Source of the DNA: Ziziphus jujuba
Lineage: Eukaryota > Streptophyta > Magnoliopsida > Rosales > Rhamnaceae
Assembly (NCBI RefSeq): GCF_031755915.1
Contig: NC_083384.1
Location: 22,380,001 to 22,444,000 of the forward strand
DNA length: 64,000 nt
Direction: 5' to 3'
The notes under the pieces were generated by a model. It saw nothing but the letters and a program-made list of their open reading frames with translations, did no database searches and had not been told where the DNA came from. The translations under genes were made by a program, and so were the position numbers. This document shows positions 10,310-22,199 of this stretch, in pieces; positions within the stretch are counted from its first letter, which is position 1, and every line of letters starts with the position of its first letter.

Positions 10310-11419
10310 AATGTAACCTTTATCAAGTAACTCACTTACCTACTTTTGTAGCTCCTTTGTTTCTTCGAGATTACTTCTATATGCAGGTCTATTTGGTATG
10401 GAAGCCCTTGGAACAAAGTCAATTTGATGTTCAATCCCTCTAATAGGTGGTAATCCATTTGGAATTTCATCGGAAAAGACATCTCCAAAATCTTCCAAAA
10501 GAGAAAGAATTGAACTTGGCAATTCAAGTTCTTCAAAGTTAACTTGATCATTAAAATAATTATCTTTATAAATCATGACCAGCAATGGTTTCTTACTCAA
10601 TATAGCTTTATTAACATCCCCAAAACTCAAAAAAAAATTTTTATTTTTCCTCTCTTTTCTTTCTGCCCCTCGATTTGGCTCTCATTCTCGGCTTTTCCCA
10701 CTTCTCTCACACTCTCAGGTTTCTCTCCCTTTCTCACCTCACTTTCAGATTTCCCATGATTTTTCCACTCAATTTGAGTCTTAGAGTACTTACCTGGTTG
10801 GTCTTGCATGGCTTGGACTCCTTGGATGGGTGTTGTTGCCGTGAGGGCCATGCTAGTTCTTTCATTGAGTTGTTTGGCTACCCTCCTTTGTTGTATTTGT
10901 ATTTGATCTTTGTACACCTCTTTGGGAGTAAATGCCTTCAGCTTGACCTTTTCTCCTTCAAATCTAAAAATAATACTAATCTCTCTACCATATGAATAGC
11001 ATCTCAATCAAATTGCCAAGGCCTACCAAGTAAAATATGTCCTACATGCATAGACACAACATGACACAAAACCACATCCACATATTTATCAATGCTAAAT
11101 TTTACTTTGGCTTGTTTATTAACTTTCATCTCACCACTATCATTTAGCCATTGTAACCTATAAGGTTCGGGATGTTTAATTGTTGTCAAGCCTAGTTTAT
11201 CTAACACAAGATTACTAATTACATTGGTACAACTTCCATTATCGATAATCATACTACAAATCTAACCTTGGATTTCACATCGAGTGTGAAGATGTTCTCT
11301 CTTTGAATTTCATCCTCATCTTTGTATGTAGCCAGCACTCTCCTAGAAACCAAGCTTAATTCAGCATGGGAGGCATTCAAAGTTTCAGCCTCACCTTCTA
11401 GCTCTTCCTCCTCCTCTTG
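10310..11419 (-). pseudogene. Protease and protease-RT linker of element B
   Basis: 11004-11252 encodes the protease, starting MIIDNGSCTNVIS: the active-site DSG triad has become DNG. It continues LQWLNDSGEMKVNK and GHILLGRPWQFD, then shifts frame near 11000 into the charged linker (10627-11007) and the RT approach (10340-10630, with LEDFGDVFSDEIPNGLPP and IEHQIDFVP). Protease function is unlikely. Confidence 0.82.
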
Positions 11420-12650
11420 CTAGGTTTCATCACCACTTTCCTCACTTTCCGATTCTAGTTCACCATTACCCTTCAGCACCATGATACTTCTATTCGAGCA
11501 TTGGCTAGCAATGTGTCCTTGTCCCTGGCACTTAAAACAAATAATTTCTCTTGATTTTGAAGGTTTAGGATCAAATTTTACCTCATTCTTTGGTGTTTGG
11601 ACAGATTCGGTTTTGGACTCCCTTTTTGGCCGATTGGAACTTTCCTCACCAAGTTTCGATTTTGGCTTTGAATCATAGATGGGATTGCTTCTCCAAGCAC
11701 TTGGATTTGATCTTCTGCTGTTGGAAACACCCTCAAACCATGAGCCTACACCCCTCCTCTTGAATTGATACTCTAATTTAATAGCCACATACAACATCTC
11801 CTCCAATTCCATATATTGTTGCAATTCTAGTTGATTAGCTATCTCACGATTCAAACCACCAAGGAATCTTGCCATGGTTGCTTCTCTATCCTCATTCATG
11901 CTTAACGTCATCATAAGCATCTCCATCTCCTTGCAATAATCCTCCATGAAACTACTTCCTTGAGATAAAGATTGAAGCCTTTGATGCAGCAACCTACAAT
12001 AGTATGATGGTACGAATCGCTTCCTCATGGATCCTTTCACTTGTTGCCATGTGGTGATCAAGTCATCACCAACTCTCCTTTTGGGTGTTTTACTTATTGG
12101 TCCACCATTGGAGTGCAAAATGACCAAACTCCATTGCTTCCAACTTCACCTTCTTGGCCTCCGAATAATTATGACAATAAAAAATCATCTCTATTCTCTC
12201 CTCCCATTCCAAATATGCCTCCGGATCACTTTTTCCCATGAAAAGTGGAATGTTTACCTTGATATTTCCTAGATCATCATCTTCATTCCTTGCTGGTCTC
12301 CCACAGATTGGCCTTTCTTGAGGTTCAAAAATTTCATCCAACCTCTTATCCAAGTCATCTCCAAAGTTACTTCCCTTGAATTCCTTTCTTGGTTGCCCTC
12401 GGCCTCCTCAACCTCGACCTCCATGAGCATCTAACCTTATATTCAGCCCTCCTTGTGATGTTTCTATCCTATCTATCCTTTGATCTATGTTTTAAAATCG
12501 GGCATTCATCCACTGCAATTGCTCTAATATAGCCTTTATGTCCGTTTGCTCACCACTCCCCATAGCTCGGGAACTACCATGAAATCCTACGGACTCTTCT
12601 TCATTAATTTTTAAAGGTGGATCTCCTCTTCTCACCCTTGAATCTGCCAT
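11420..12650 (-). pseudogene. Gag of element B
   Basis: The start is the ATG at 12648-12650, shared with E and D. It reads the N-terminal MADSRVRRGDPPLKINEEES block, then a capsid retrotransposon_gag domain (DPEAYLEWEERIEMIFYCH, MRKRFVPSYYCRLLHQRLQSLSQGS), and a CCHC zinc knuckle (CFKCQGQGHIASQC). Damage: one stop in the N-terminal third (after MNARF) and a frameshift near 12100. The last stop at 11417-11419 probably replaces a sense codon of a former gag-pol frame. Confidence 0.88.
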
Positions 12651-13813
12651 GTTAGTATGAATAATGCAAAATAAAATATATTCTCACCAAAAATCACTCC
12701 CTCACGTGTTTCACTCAATCAAGGTCTCGACCCCCATGTTTTCACACTAGTTTCGGCTTTTACCCTCTTTTAAACTCACACACTCTTGCCTTTTTCCACT
12801 CAATGAATTATCTCAAAGTTCTAATTAAAATACCTAAAAAATAACAATTAGATCACAAGTATATTTTAATTAGACTTATCAATCAAACAGTGGCAAAAAG
12901 AAAGCAATACCGAATAAATTAACAAAACCTAATTTTTGGCTTTTCTAAGCAAAATAAGGCAAATCAACAAGAAACTTTTGGAATTAATAAGAACTGGATG
13001 ACATGGTAAGAAATTAATAATCCAAGAATGAAATTTTAGAGAAAGAAATTCAAACTCAAAACAAGAATCAATTTGAACAAAATTAAAGAGTAGTGTTGGT
13101 TGTTGTTCTTGTAATTCTGGTTTTGTATAAATTCCTTTAACTAATTTTAATCCAAATAATTTAAGCACCCAAAATTCAAATATCCAGCAGCAAAAATAAT
13201 TCTCCAGCAACTCCAACTATTGAATAAATAATCACAAAACAGCAGCTCCAAGGAATTTCCAGCAACAAATTTCAACGCCAAATTCAACAAACCCGAAGTT
13301 TTTTTTTTTTTTATATATATATTCGGCTTTTCTTCTTCTTCTTTCTTTTTTTTTTTCATTCTTCTTTTTTTCTTCACTGAATATCAAACACAACACCAGT
13401 AAAAACAATTAGCAACCAAATAGCAATTCCAATAGCAAAATCTCACCAAACCCATGGCCTCCAATAAAAACGAATGTGCAGTTTTTTTTTAGTTCCGCAA
13501 ACCCTTCTTCTTCTTCTTTTGAATATATGAATTCCAATATTTAAGACTAAAACGGTAAAGAAAAATAAAAAATAATAAAAAATAACAAGAACAATGATGA
13601 AAAACAACCAACAAACTAGGAAGCAAAAATACGATAAAACTAAGAAATCCTAATTCAACTAGGAATGAAAATTTTTTTTTTAATTTAAATATGCAGAAAG
13701 TGTATGATGATAGAAGCAACCTTAACCTAATGCTAAAATTATAGAATAACACAAAATAAATAAATCAAATAAAGATAGATCAGACCTGAACAAAATTTGG
13801 CTCTGATACCAAA
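12651..13813 (-). other. 5' leader and tRNA-iMet primer binding site of element B
   Basis: About 1.15 kb between gag and the 5' LTR, rich in A/T runs and without sustained coding sequence. At about 13794-13811 the plus strand reads TTTGGCTCTGATACCA, whose complement TGGTATCAGAGCC matches the 3' end of initiator-Met tRNA, the usual plant primer site. It lies three bases from the LTR end. The same leader recurs in D (56740-57888), E (52668-53804) and the inverted segment at 4008-4611. Confidence 0.85.
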
Positions 13814-14831
13814 TTATACAAACCTAAGACGACTTGTCCCTAAACCCGTATTATATTAGCCCGGATCTAATTATGATCAAGTCCTAATGGTAATCTTGAT
13901 CCCTAACCAACCTATGATTAGAAACCTTGGTATATAATGAAGATGCCACAATAGGGGATGGAAGGCCTATTGATAAGTCAAACTAAAACACTCATTCACT
14001 AATGGTGTTTTAAGTATTCAAAAGAACAAAGAGAAATTCAATCTCACAAAATAAATTCTGAATATTATTAATGCTGTGTTCTTACATAAAAACAAGCCTT
14101 TATATAGGCTAAGAGAAAAAAAAACCCTAATTACAATAGGTAAAACTGGCCATGCAATGTAGATTCCTATTATGGCCGAAACTCTCTCTTCTTTCCTAAT
14201 CTAATTTTGATTAATTAATTTCTTTTTTTTTTGAATTAGGAATTAATTAATTTACAATGAATAGAATAAAATAATAAATTTTCTAAACTTTTTTTTCAAG
14301 CAAATAAATAAATAAAAACCCCAAAAAGTAATGGTAATTTCCTAAAACAAAAACTAAAATCAAATTAGCAAACTAAAATACTAGCTTTTTGACTAAGTTG
14401 ACTTTGACCAATTTGAGCTCCAAATCAGGTTTGATATGCTTTGTAGGAGGCCAAATAATTTTATTATGGAGTCCCACACGTTTCTCTCGCTTGGAAGAAG
14501 GAGAAAAAACCAACTCAGCAAAATACAGTAAAGCCAGCACAAAATACAGCAAAAACCAGCCAATCTTCATGCCATGCACAAACCCCCTTTTTGTATGCCT
14601 CTAAAATTTCCTTGACTCGATTCCATGACCTCTTAGACATATGTATTGAATCCATGAAGCATTGGAACCATTTCATGTTGCCCGGGCTCCATAAATACAC
14701 CAAAACCGCTATCCGGATCCGTATCGGCTTCCACCACTTGTATGCTCAGAATAGGTCTTCTGGTCTTCATTCGTATCGGGTCGGCACCCCAGCAGGTTGT
14801 CGGTTGTGCAGGTTCGAACAGATTTGCATCA
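13814..14831 (-). repeat. 5' LTR of element B with a ~95-bp deletion
   Basis: 1018 bp, matching 6358-7471 but lacking about 95 bp near 14750. The deletion removes exactly the stretch that encodes the RFKDN part of the C-terminal extension. It ends CATCA and is followed by the TTTCC duplication at 14832-14836. Its first bases are mutated (TTATACAAACC). Confidence 0.9.
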
Positions 14832-14836
14832 TTTCC

Positions 14837-15599
14837 CTCTTGTTTTTCTTTTTCTTTCCTCTCAATTTCACCTACAAATTTAACACTCACTTTCTTGGAA
14901 TGTAGCTCGATCTCACATCATTTCTCCTCCTTTAAGCTTTTGTTGTTGGCTGAAGGTGGCATCATTCTCTCTCTCTTTTGATTTTCTACCACTCTTGCAA
15001 TTTAATTCCCCATTGACTTTTATATGTCTATTTGATCTTCCAATACATGTCTAGTAGATAATGGTGCAAGTAGAATTTTTTTACCTTTAAAATTGAACTC
15101 TATTTGTTAGTTCGACCATGATGTAAAGCATTGTTGTCATATTACCAAGGAGAGCCTAATAACAAATGTCCAGCCTCCATAGAAACTGCATCACACAAAA
15201 CTTGATTAGTGTATTTCTTCATAGTAGAAGTAACCCTAACTTGTTCATTCTCCTTTATGTTACCACTATCATTCAACCATTGTACCCTATAGGAGATTTG
15301 GATGTTTAAAGGTAGGTAAACCTAGTTTTTTAACAAGCAATGTGCTAGTAATATTTGCACAACTATCACCATCAATTATCACACTATATACCTTGTCTTG
15401 GATTTTGCATCTAGTATGAAATATGTTCTCATATTGTGTATCCTCTTTATCTTTATATAATGTCAATGCTTGTCTCGCCACCAAATTCAATCATTCATGA
15501 CATGGTAGCTCTTCCTCATCTCCACAATCGTTGTAATTGTCCAAAGGTGGCATCTCATTATAACTTGAATTCTCTTCCTCGGACTCTACTTCTCAACTC
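14837..15599 (-). pseudogene. Protease and linker of element C (right part)
   Basis: 15287-15490 encodes a protease start, with the active site read as IIDGDSCANITS (DSG changed to DGD), followed by VKKLGLP. The linker and flap region continue left to 14837 in broken frames, ending at the right TSD of B. The sequence is diverged from B, D and E, consistent with a separate subfamily. Confidence 0.7.
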
Positions 15600-16639
15600 T
15601 CTTGTATGACCATTGTCCTCCAATTTGGACATTGGATAGCTATTATCCCCTACATTGGCACTTGAAACACATTATATCATGATTACAATAGGGAGTTGGA
15701 TCAGACTTACTTAATTGTAATGGCTTAGAACTTTTAGCTTTAGCTTCTATTTTTGGCCTTGAAGTTGTTTTGAAATTTGGTTTGGCTTTGCTAGCTTAGT
15801 GCACTAGATACATGTGTGATACCCCTCCTCTTGAATTGTTGTTCTACTTTGATCACCACATGCAACATCTCCTCAAGATCCATATATTAGTGCAAATTCA
15901 CTTGGTCAGCAATGTTCTTGTTCAAACCCATAAGAAAACGAGCTATTGTAGATTCCTCATCCTCCACCATATCAACTCTAAGCATTAGAGATTCCATTTC
16001 TTAGTGGTACTCCTCTAAACTCCTTGAACCTTGAGAACAAGTTTGTACCTTTTGATAAGTACTCATTGAATAATGGCTAGGTTCAAACCTTTTTCTCATT
16101 AAAGTTTTCATCTCTCTCCATGTACAAATCGGTGCTTGGCTAGCTCTCCTCCTAGTAGTGCATTCCTTATCCCACCATTTTAGAGCATAGTCAAGAAACT
16201 CCACACTTACTTGCTTGACCTTCTTAGATTCTGAGTAATCATGACAGTAAAAAAAAATCTCAACTCTTTGCTCCCATTCAAGTTAAGCATTGAGATCTAT
16301 CTTGCCATGGAATGAAGGTATTTTAAGCTTGATACCCTCATTGCCTTCCCAACCGTTCCTCCTTGTACCAGTTGAATTGACCTCTTCACCTTCTGACCCA
16401 TCTCCATTGATTCTACTATCATGTTCATCTATTTGTACACCATTTCATCTATTTCTTCTAACTTGTGAAATGGTTTGTTGTACGGAAGCATCTATCCTTG
16501 ATTTGACTTCATTAATTTCTCCCTTAAACTCTTTTATTTTTTCCTTCAATTTAGCGTTGAATTCCGCCTTGAGCTTCTACATCATGTCACCAATTAGAGA
16601 TTGTAAAGGGCTTGGATCCAGATCAATTTTTTGTACCAT
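15600..16639 (-). pseudogene. Gag of element C
   Basis: The probable start is the ATG at 16637-16639. It reads a coiled-coil-rich N-terminus (KLKAEFNAKLKEKIKEFKGE), then KIPSFHGKIDLNA, FFYCHDYSESKKVK, LDYALKWWDKE, and the capsid block MRKRFEPSHYS at 16001-16204. A degenerate CCHC knuckle near 15650-15680 (CFKCQCRG followed by stops) ends it. At least four in-frame stops are visible. Confidence 0.75.
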
Positions 16640-17828
16640 TTATTCTAAAAATATTAGTAATAAAAGTACAATAATATAAGAGATCCTCACAATTTGATTC
16701 CCTCACGTGTTTCACTCAATTAAAGTCTCAATACTCGTGTTTGCACATTAATTTTGGCTTTTATCCTCTCATGAACTCACACTCTCTTGCCTTTTCCTCT
16801 TTCAGTCAAATCTATTGGTTCCTTGCAAATTAGATCCCAAACAATACTAAGTTGAAAATTAAATCCAATTAACTTATCAACGAGATTGATTGACTTAGAA
16901 AACAAGAAACAAGCAAAAAAAAATTAGAATACAAGTTTTAACCAATGAAAGAAATTGACCAAATAATTGAAACAAAATAACCACAAAAGCAAATCTGGAA
17001 ATAACAAATGATTTAGAAAATAAAAGACAATTTAAGATGACAAGGAATCAATTGAACTCAAGAATCAAAGGTTAGAAAAACAATACCTTAACAATACCTT
17101 GAATCGGCCTTAATTGTTTATTTAAATCTTAAGGCTTAATGCTCCTTTTTCTAGCAAACCTAAATCATTCGATAGCAACATATTCTTAACCAAAACCAGC
17201 ATCAAGATCACAATAATCATCACAATAAATTTGATTTTCACATTTTTTTTAACATTTCTTTTTCTTGTACTAAAATAGTAGCAACAATATCAACAAATAT
17301 CAATCTTAATCTAAGTAATTCAACAAAAATCACAAACTACACAAATGGACAAAGTTTAATTCAATTCAGTTCCACTAACGTATTTCAATTAAGATGCAAT
17401 ATGATGTAAATTTTTTTTATCAAAATACTATGATGATAATGCAAAATTAATAACTAGAATTTAGCAAGAAAAGACCACATAAAAAACCAAATTCATCAAA
17501 TGAAACAATTGATGCAATTTATGCTAAAATTTAAGATTAGGAAATAGCAATCAAACTTTTTTTCAATGAACAGACGCAAAGACACCAAAAATTTCAACCC
17601 AAACAAAGATTGATACTAAAGAAAACCTAAACAAATTCAGACACAAACAAAACCTAAAGGAAGAAGAAATTTTTTTTTTTTTCTGAATATGATGATGATG
17701 AAGAAACTAACCTAAATAAATTGATGAGAATGCAATCTAACCTAAAGCTAAATTGTAATAAGAAAAAAAAAATCAAAATCAAAAGATAAGCAAACTTGAA
17801 ATTAGAAACCATGCTCTAATATCAAAAT
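16640..17828 (-). other. 5' leader and PBS of element C
   Basis: Non-coding leader, A-rich, with long runs of A and T. Next to the LTR (about 17809-17828) the minus strand reads TTGATATTAGAGCATGG, a mutated initiator-Met tRNA primer site (TGGTATCAGAGC type). I see no coding sequence in it. Confidence 0.7.
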
Positions 17829-18706
17829 TGATACGAGCCTAAGTAATCCAACCTAAATTCGTACAAACTAATACTCGATTGTCTAATTGATTCAAGTTCT
17901 GTGGAAAGGATGACGTCACAAAAAAGTTACGGAAATACCCTATTGATAAGTTAAGGTTTGAACTTTAATTCTTAAACTAGAAAAGTTCAAAGGATAGTTG
18001 TAAGAAAATCAACAGGTTTAACTCTCACAAATACTAAATTTTTCTGAAAATCAAAAGTTATTGTACTAATGAAACTAAAACCTTCTTATAAGCAAAAATA
18101 CATGCAAAAAAGATAAAAAAAAAAAAAAGTCCATCCAAATTTGTTTCCTAAACCCTAAACCCTAAATTCTAACTTATTTCATAATTTAAATTCGACTAGT
18201 CAATTCCTTTATAACTTAGGAAAGTGACTAATTAATGGTAGATTAAGATTAGGAAACTAGTTAACAATTAATTATCCAATTAAAAATATGTAAAACTTAG
18301 AGAACAAGTAACTTGATGATCAAGTAAGACACTTAATTCGACCTGAAAACAAAACAAGCCGATTTATTTTTTTTCAAGCCATGTTGGATAGCCACATGTG
18401 ATGCCACGTGTCCAAGGATGCCATGTCATCAAAGTACCACATCATCATACTTTTATAAAATGACCAAATTGCCCCTCACACTGGCCTTTTTCGTGCTTCC
18501 ATATCTGTAGCCTTCAATGCTCAATTTTGTTGCCAATTTTGATTCTTCCTTAGTGAAACTCTTGCACTTTTGATTGATAAGCACCGTCCGGATACGATCA
18601 TTTAATGTTTCTTTAAACATCTTTCATGAGCTCTTGTAATTGGTCCAATTAGCAACTCTAGTGGCTCACGACCCCATCTTGAGTGCTTCCATGATGATCC
18701 TTATCA
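17829..18706 (-). repeat. 5' LTR of element C (CRM-2 subfamily)
   Basis: 878 bp from TGATACGAGCC to CTTATCA. The last about 130 bp match the LTR remnant at 4804-4938. Only short stretches resemble the CRM-1 LTRs. It lies next to repeat X sequence, so C had inserted into X. Confidence 0.82.
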
Positions 18707-19040
18707 TAACTTTCAGATCGTATAGACTGGATATCTAAGGGTCTAATTATACTATGACCTTTTAAGACCTAGAGCCCAAAATTTAGATTTTTCACCCGAA
18801 GGCCAATCTAAGTAAACCTTCCATTAAGTTCCATTAACACCTAATTACACAAATTAAACTTCAGTTATGTCAAATTTATCCAATTGTATCAAAACACAAT
18901 TTAACTTTTATCCAATATTTAACTAATTGACCATACATGGAAAAATTGTCAAACAATATCCAAAATTTGTAAACCTTATATCAATGGAAAACTTGTGGAA
19001 TGGGTAACAAGAATCTAAGCTTATCTTGATCCAAAAAAGT
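18707..19040 (-). repeat. Repeat X, copy 1, first part
   Basis: Homologous to the region around 32440-32780 within the longer X copy at 30651-33520; both share TTTTTCACCCGAAGGC and the following stretch. It continues at 20151 after the inserted solo LTR. X behaves as a long LTR of another family (see 30651-33520). The outer left part of this copy is missing where element C lies. Confidence 0.75.
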
Positions 19041-19045
19041 CACTG

Positions 19046-20145
19046 TGATACGAACCTAAGATGACATGCTCCTAAACCCGTATTATATTAGCCCGGATCT
19101 AATTATGTTCAAGTTCTAATGGTCACCTAAACCCCTAACCAACCTGTGATTAGAAACCTTGGTATATTGAAGATGCCATAATAAGTGATGGAAGGCCTAT
19201 TGATAAGTCAAACTAAAACACTCATTCACTAATGGTGTTTTAGGTGTTCAAAAGAACAAAAAGAATTCAATCTCACAAATAATTTTCTATATAAAATTCT
19301 AGCTTCATTCTTATTGAAAAATAAGCCTTTAAATAGGCTACAAAGTCACAAAATAAAACCCAAAAAACAAAATGGAAAATCGGCCATACAAAGTAGTTTC
19401 CTATGGTGGCTGAAATTCTCACTCCTTTCCTAAACTAATTTGGATTAATTAATTTCTTTATTTTGAATTAGGAATTAAATAATTTACAATGAAAATCATA
19501 AAATAATAACTTTCCTAAACTTATTTTTCCAGCAAATAAATAAATAAAACTAAAAAGTAATGATAATTTCCTAAAACAAAAAGTAGAATCAAATTAGGAA
19601 ACTAAAATACTAGCTTTTTGACTAAGTTGACTTTGACATTTTTTTGACTAATTTGAGCTCCAAATCAGCTTCAATATGCTTTTTAGGATGCCAAATAAGC
19701 TGATCATGAAGTCCCACATGTTTCCCTTGCTTGGAAGAAAGAAAAAAAGCCAATTCAGCACAATACAGTAAAGCCAGCACAAAATACAGCGAAAACAGGC
19801 TAAATTTACTAACTTTCTACACAACCCCTTTTTGGACGACTTTGAAGCAGCTTTGACTTGATTCCATAAAACATTGGAACCATTTCATGGTTCCCAACCT
19901 CCATAATTGCACCAAAACCGCTATCCGGATCCGTACCAGCTTCCACCACTTGTGTGCTCAAGATAGGTCTTGGATCTTTGGATATGGACAAGCCCTTTTG
20001 AATATGAATTACTCTCTGGATAAAGGCAGCAAGATTGTCCTTAAACTTCTTAGCTTGAGTACTAGTGATCGGCCTGGTCTTCATCCATATCGGGTCGGCA
20101 CCCCAGCAGGTTGTCGGTTGAGCAGACTCGGTCGGAATCACATCA
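19046..20145 (-). repeat. Solo CRM-1 LTR in repeat X
   Basis: 1100 bp from TGATACGAACC to ACATCA, flanked by CACTG at 19041-19045 and 20146-20150. Repeat X continues without a gap on both sides, as shown by the uninterrupted copy near 32775. No internal gypsy sequence remains. The LTR-encoded polyprotein tail is still readable at 19809-20141 (AQPTTCWGADP, AKKFKDNLAAFIQ). Confidence 0.93.
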
Positions 20146-20150
20146 CACTG

Positions 20151-20890
20151 GTAGTCAAAAAAATTAAAAAGTCTGGCTAGGTTTAATGTTGATAGTTTTC
20201 TTAAACATGAAAAAATTTTACAAATGAAGGTTCAATTTATGTGTAGAGGGCCCAAAAATGGGGAATAAAGGGTATGGATCAAGCTAAAGCGGCCAAAAAT
20301 TTGGCCAACCTACTAGTAGCCTACAACTGCACTGCTGCAATATTTTTGGCCCAATCTGTGCACCTTTGACAAAGTCAAGCTATGAAATTTGGCAGTCTTA
20401 GTTGTTGCTTAGTGCTCTATCATGATGGATGGTGCATGTGGAAAATGGTGGATGGAAAATGATAAAAAAAATCAGCCAACCCAGTATATGGTGCTAAAAC
20501 AGGTCGGGTTGACCCGGTTCGGATTCTAAGAGTCTGGGAGGATTTTTGGGACATTTTTGATATTTTTAAAATTGTTCAATAAAGGCACAATTCCCAAGGC
20601 ATATGTAAACCTTAGATGCACCAAAAAGAAAAAATCTAAACTGGTTTGGACAGAGATAAAATAAAGATATTTAAAAACTTTCCAGGATCATAACTTTCTA
20701 ACTGTAACTAAGAATTAGGAGTGTCACCAGTGTATGAACTCGTATTGATGAGTTTTACACTACATGTATTAGTCAAACCAACATTTTTTAACCACACAAA
20801 AAATTCCAATTTAGGATCCATAAAAAATCTAGTTGGTCAAGCCCTTATCAAAGTTTCAAAATCTTAGTATTTTTCAAGGATAGGTTAATA
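20151..20890 (-). repeat. Repeat X, copy 1, second part
   Basis: Continues the homology to the X copy at 32790-33510: the shared blocks include ACCCGGTT/CTCGGTT-type sequence, ACTTTCTAGAATTATAA-like and GAACTCATATCAATGAG-like stretches. Similarity fades near 20890 before the terminal CATCACA present in copy 2, so this end is truncated or diverged. Confidence 0.7.
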
Positions 20891-21189
20891 CAAACATGCA
20901 CCTAAATGGATGCGGCCTAAGAAACCACCATCGGGCAAAGGCATCCTAGTAGGCTAACATTCTAGTTAATGGAACCTGAATGGCATGCATCTGATACTCA
21001 TCCTAGCCATAAATTGGCCAAGCACCTTTTAGTGCCGCCTTGAAGGCATGCAATTATTGGTACACCAATTCAAATGATGCTGCTATCTTTCTATCATGAT
21101 CTTTCATATCATCACTTATATGATGCAAAATATCTTAAATGACTTTACGATCTTATAAAGTCATCTCAGCATCGTTGTTGATAAGTTCC
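20891..21189. other. Unassigned interval between repeat X and the LINE
   Basis: About 300 bp of moderately AT-rich sequence. No open frame, LTR end or match to the other repeats in the window was recognised. Confidence 0.4.
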
Positions 21190-21439
21190 ACTAGGCGTAT
21201 GCCAAAAACTAATGTTAGGAAAAATTCCAACATTAGGCCATTTCTGATTGTGTGAACATGCCATCTTTTAGATTGAATGAAAGAAAATGACAATAATGGA
21301 TAACTTGAGAGGCATCTAAGGAGCCAAAAAGACAACCAAAGACAACCCCAGAAACCAAAATTTATTAAAAATAAGAAAACGTCTTACAAGGGAAAAATCA
21401 AGGAAAAAATATAGAATAATCCACAACAATGAAATAATT

Positions 21440-21980
21440 TAAACAAAGCAATAAAAGCAATCTCTTAACAAATCCTTCTCTATGAGCAAGTGAATGATAA
21501 TCTAGAAGAGAAAACCAACTAGAATCAGAAGCATTGAATGCCTCTTACGCAATAAGTCAGCAACCTTATCACCTTCTGTATAAATATTGGAGAATTGAAA
21601 ACAAATCTAAGAGATAAAATGTAAACACTCTAACTAGTGAGTACGATGCTTCCAAGGAATCTGAAGAGAACGAGACTTAAACAACGGAACAACATATGAA
21701 GAGTCACACTCAAACCATATAAATTTCCATTCAAAATGGTTTGCAAAATCAAAGCATGCATTGCAACAAGAAGTTCACCTTCGTAAGACCAACTAATACC
21801 AAAAGGAAACCAAAAACAACCTTTAACAAAATCCCTAGAGTTTTGAAAAGCCCCTCCTCCACTAGATGGACCAGCAGTGCCATTGGCAACAACTTTAATA
21901 TTAAGCTTAATCCATGCCTGGTCAAAAAGCTTCCAAATAACATGAATTACCTTAATAGCCCTTAATGGCTTTGCAGCCAC
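21440..21980 (-). pseudogene. LINE ORF2 C-terminus: RNase H domain
   Basis: 21630-21980 reads a plant LINE RNase H (RVT_3 type): WIKLNIKVVANGTAGPSSGG, then FVKGCFWFPFGISWSYEGELLVAMHAL. The first catalytic Asp of the usual VNTDGA motif is lost (KVVAN). A separate frame at 21500-21560 reads the EGDKVADLL motif that ends the domain. The downstream stretch (SSWFSLLDYHSLAHREGF) is a typical plant LINE tail. Confidence 0.78.
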
Positions 21981-22199
21981 TCAAAGGTAGCACAAAGTTA
22001 ACAAATATGAAATCGAATTGCTCATTATCCCATTTTGAAGCAAATTAGCCTCCCTAATTGAACAACCAACAAATAAGAAAGATCTAGAAACTGAAGCAAA
22101 CAATGATTCTAACAATATCAAATGTGATGGACACTAGTAATAATTGCAGCATGCCAAAGAAGAAAATTTTGAGAACTGAGCTGAACTTGCATAGCTGAG

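Larger units (their letters stand above)
6358..14831 (-). mobile_element. Element B: complete CRM-1 gypsy retrotransposon
   Basis: Full-length minus-strand element with two LTRs (6358-7471 and 13814-14831), PPT, integrase, RNase H, RT, protease, gag, leader and tRNA-iMet PBS, flanked by TTTCC duplications. Net length without the solo LTR inserted at 9564-10304 is about 7.7 kb. Multiple stops, a gag frameshift, deletion of the RT catalytic region and a protease active-site change make it non-autonomous. It lies inside element C. Confidence 0.92.
4804..18706 (-). mobile_element. Element C: CRM-like gypsy, second subfamily, containing element B
   Basis: Minus-strand element whose right (5') LTR is 17829-18706 and whose left (3') LTR survives only as 4804-4938. 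Its internal DNA is split in two by element B: 4939-6357 (RNase H, RT, linker) and 14837-17828 (linker, protease, gag, leader). The LTRs are shorter (878 bp) and diverged from the 1.1-kb CRM-1 LTRs, although both begin TGATACGA. Most of the integrase has been deleted. The right end abuts repeat X; no target duplication can be checked because the left end is lost. Confidence 0.8.

Noticed and set aside
13301..13400. Low-complexity Lys/Glu-rich ORF near 13.3 kb
   Set aside because: It is translation of an A/T homopolymer and CTT-rich stretch in the gypsy leader of element B.
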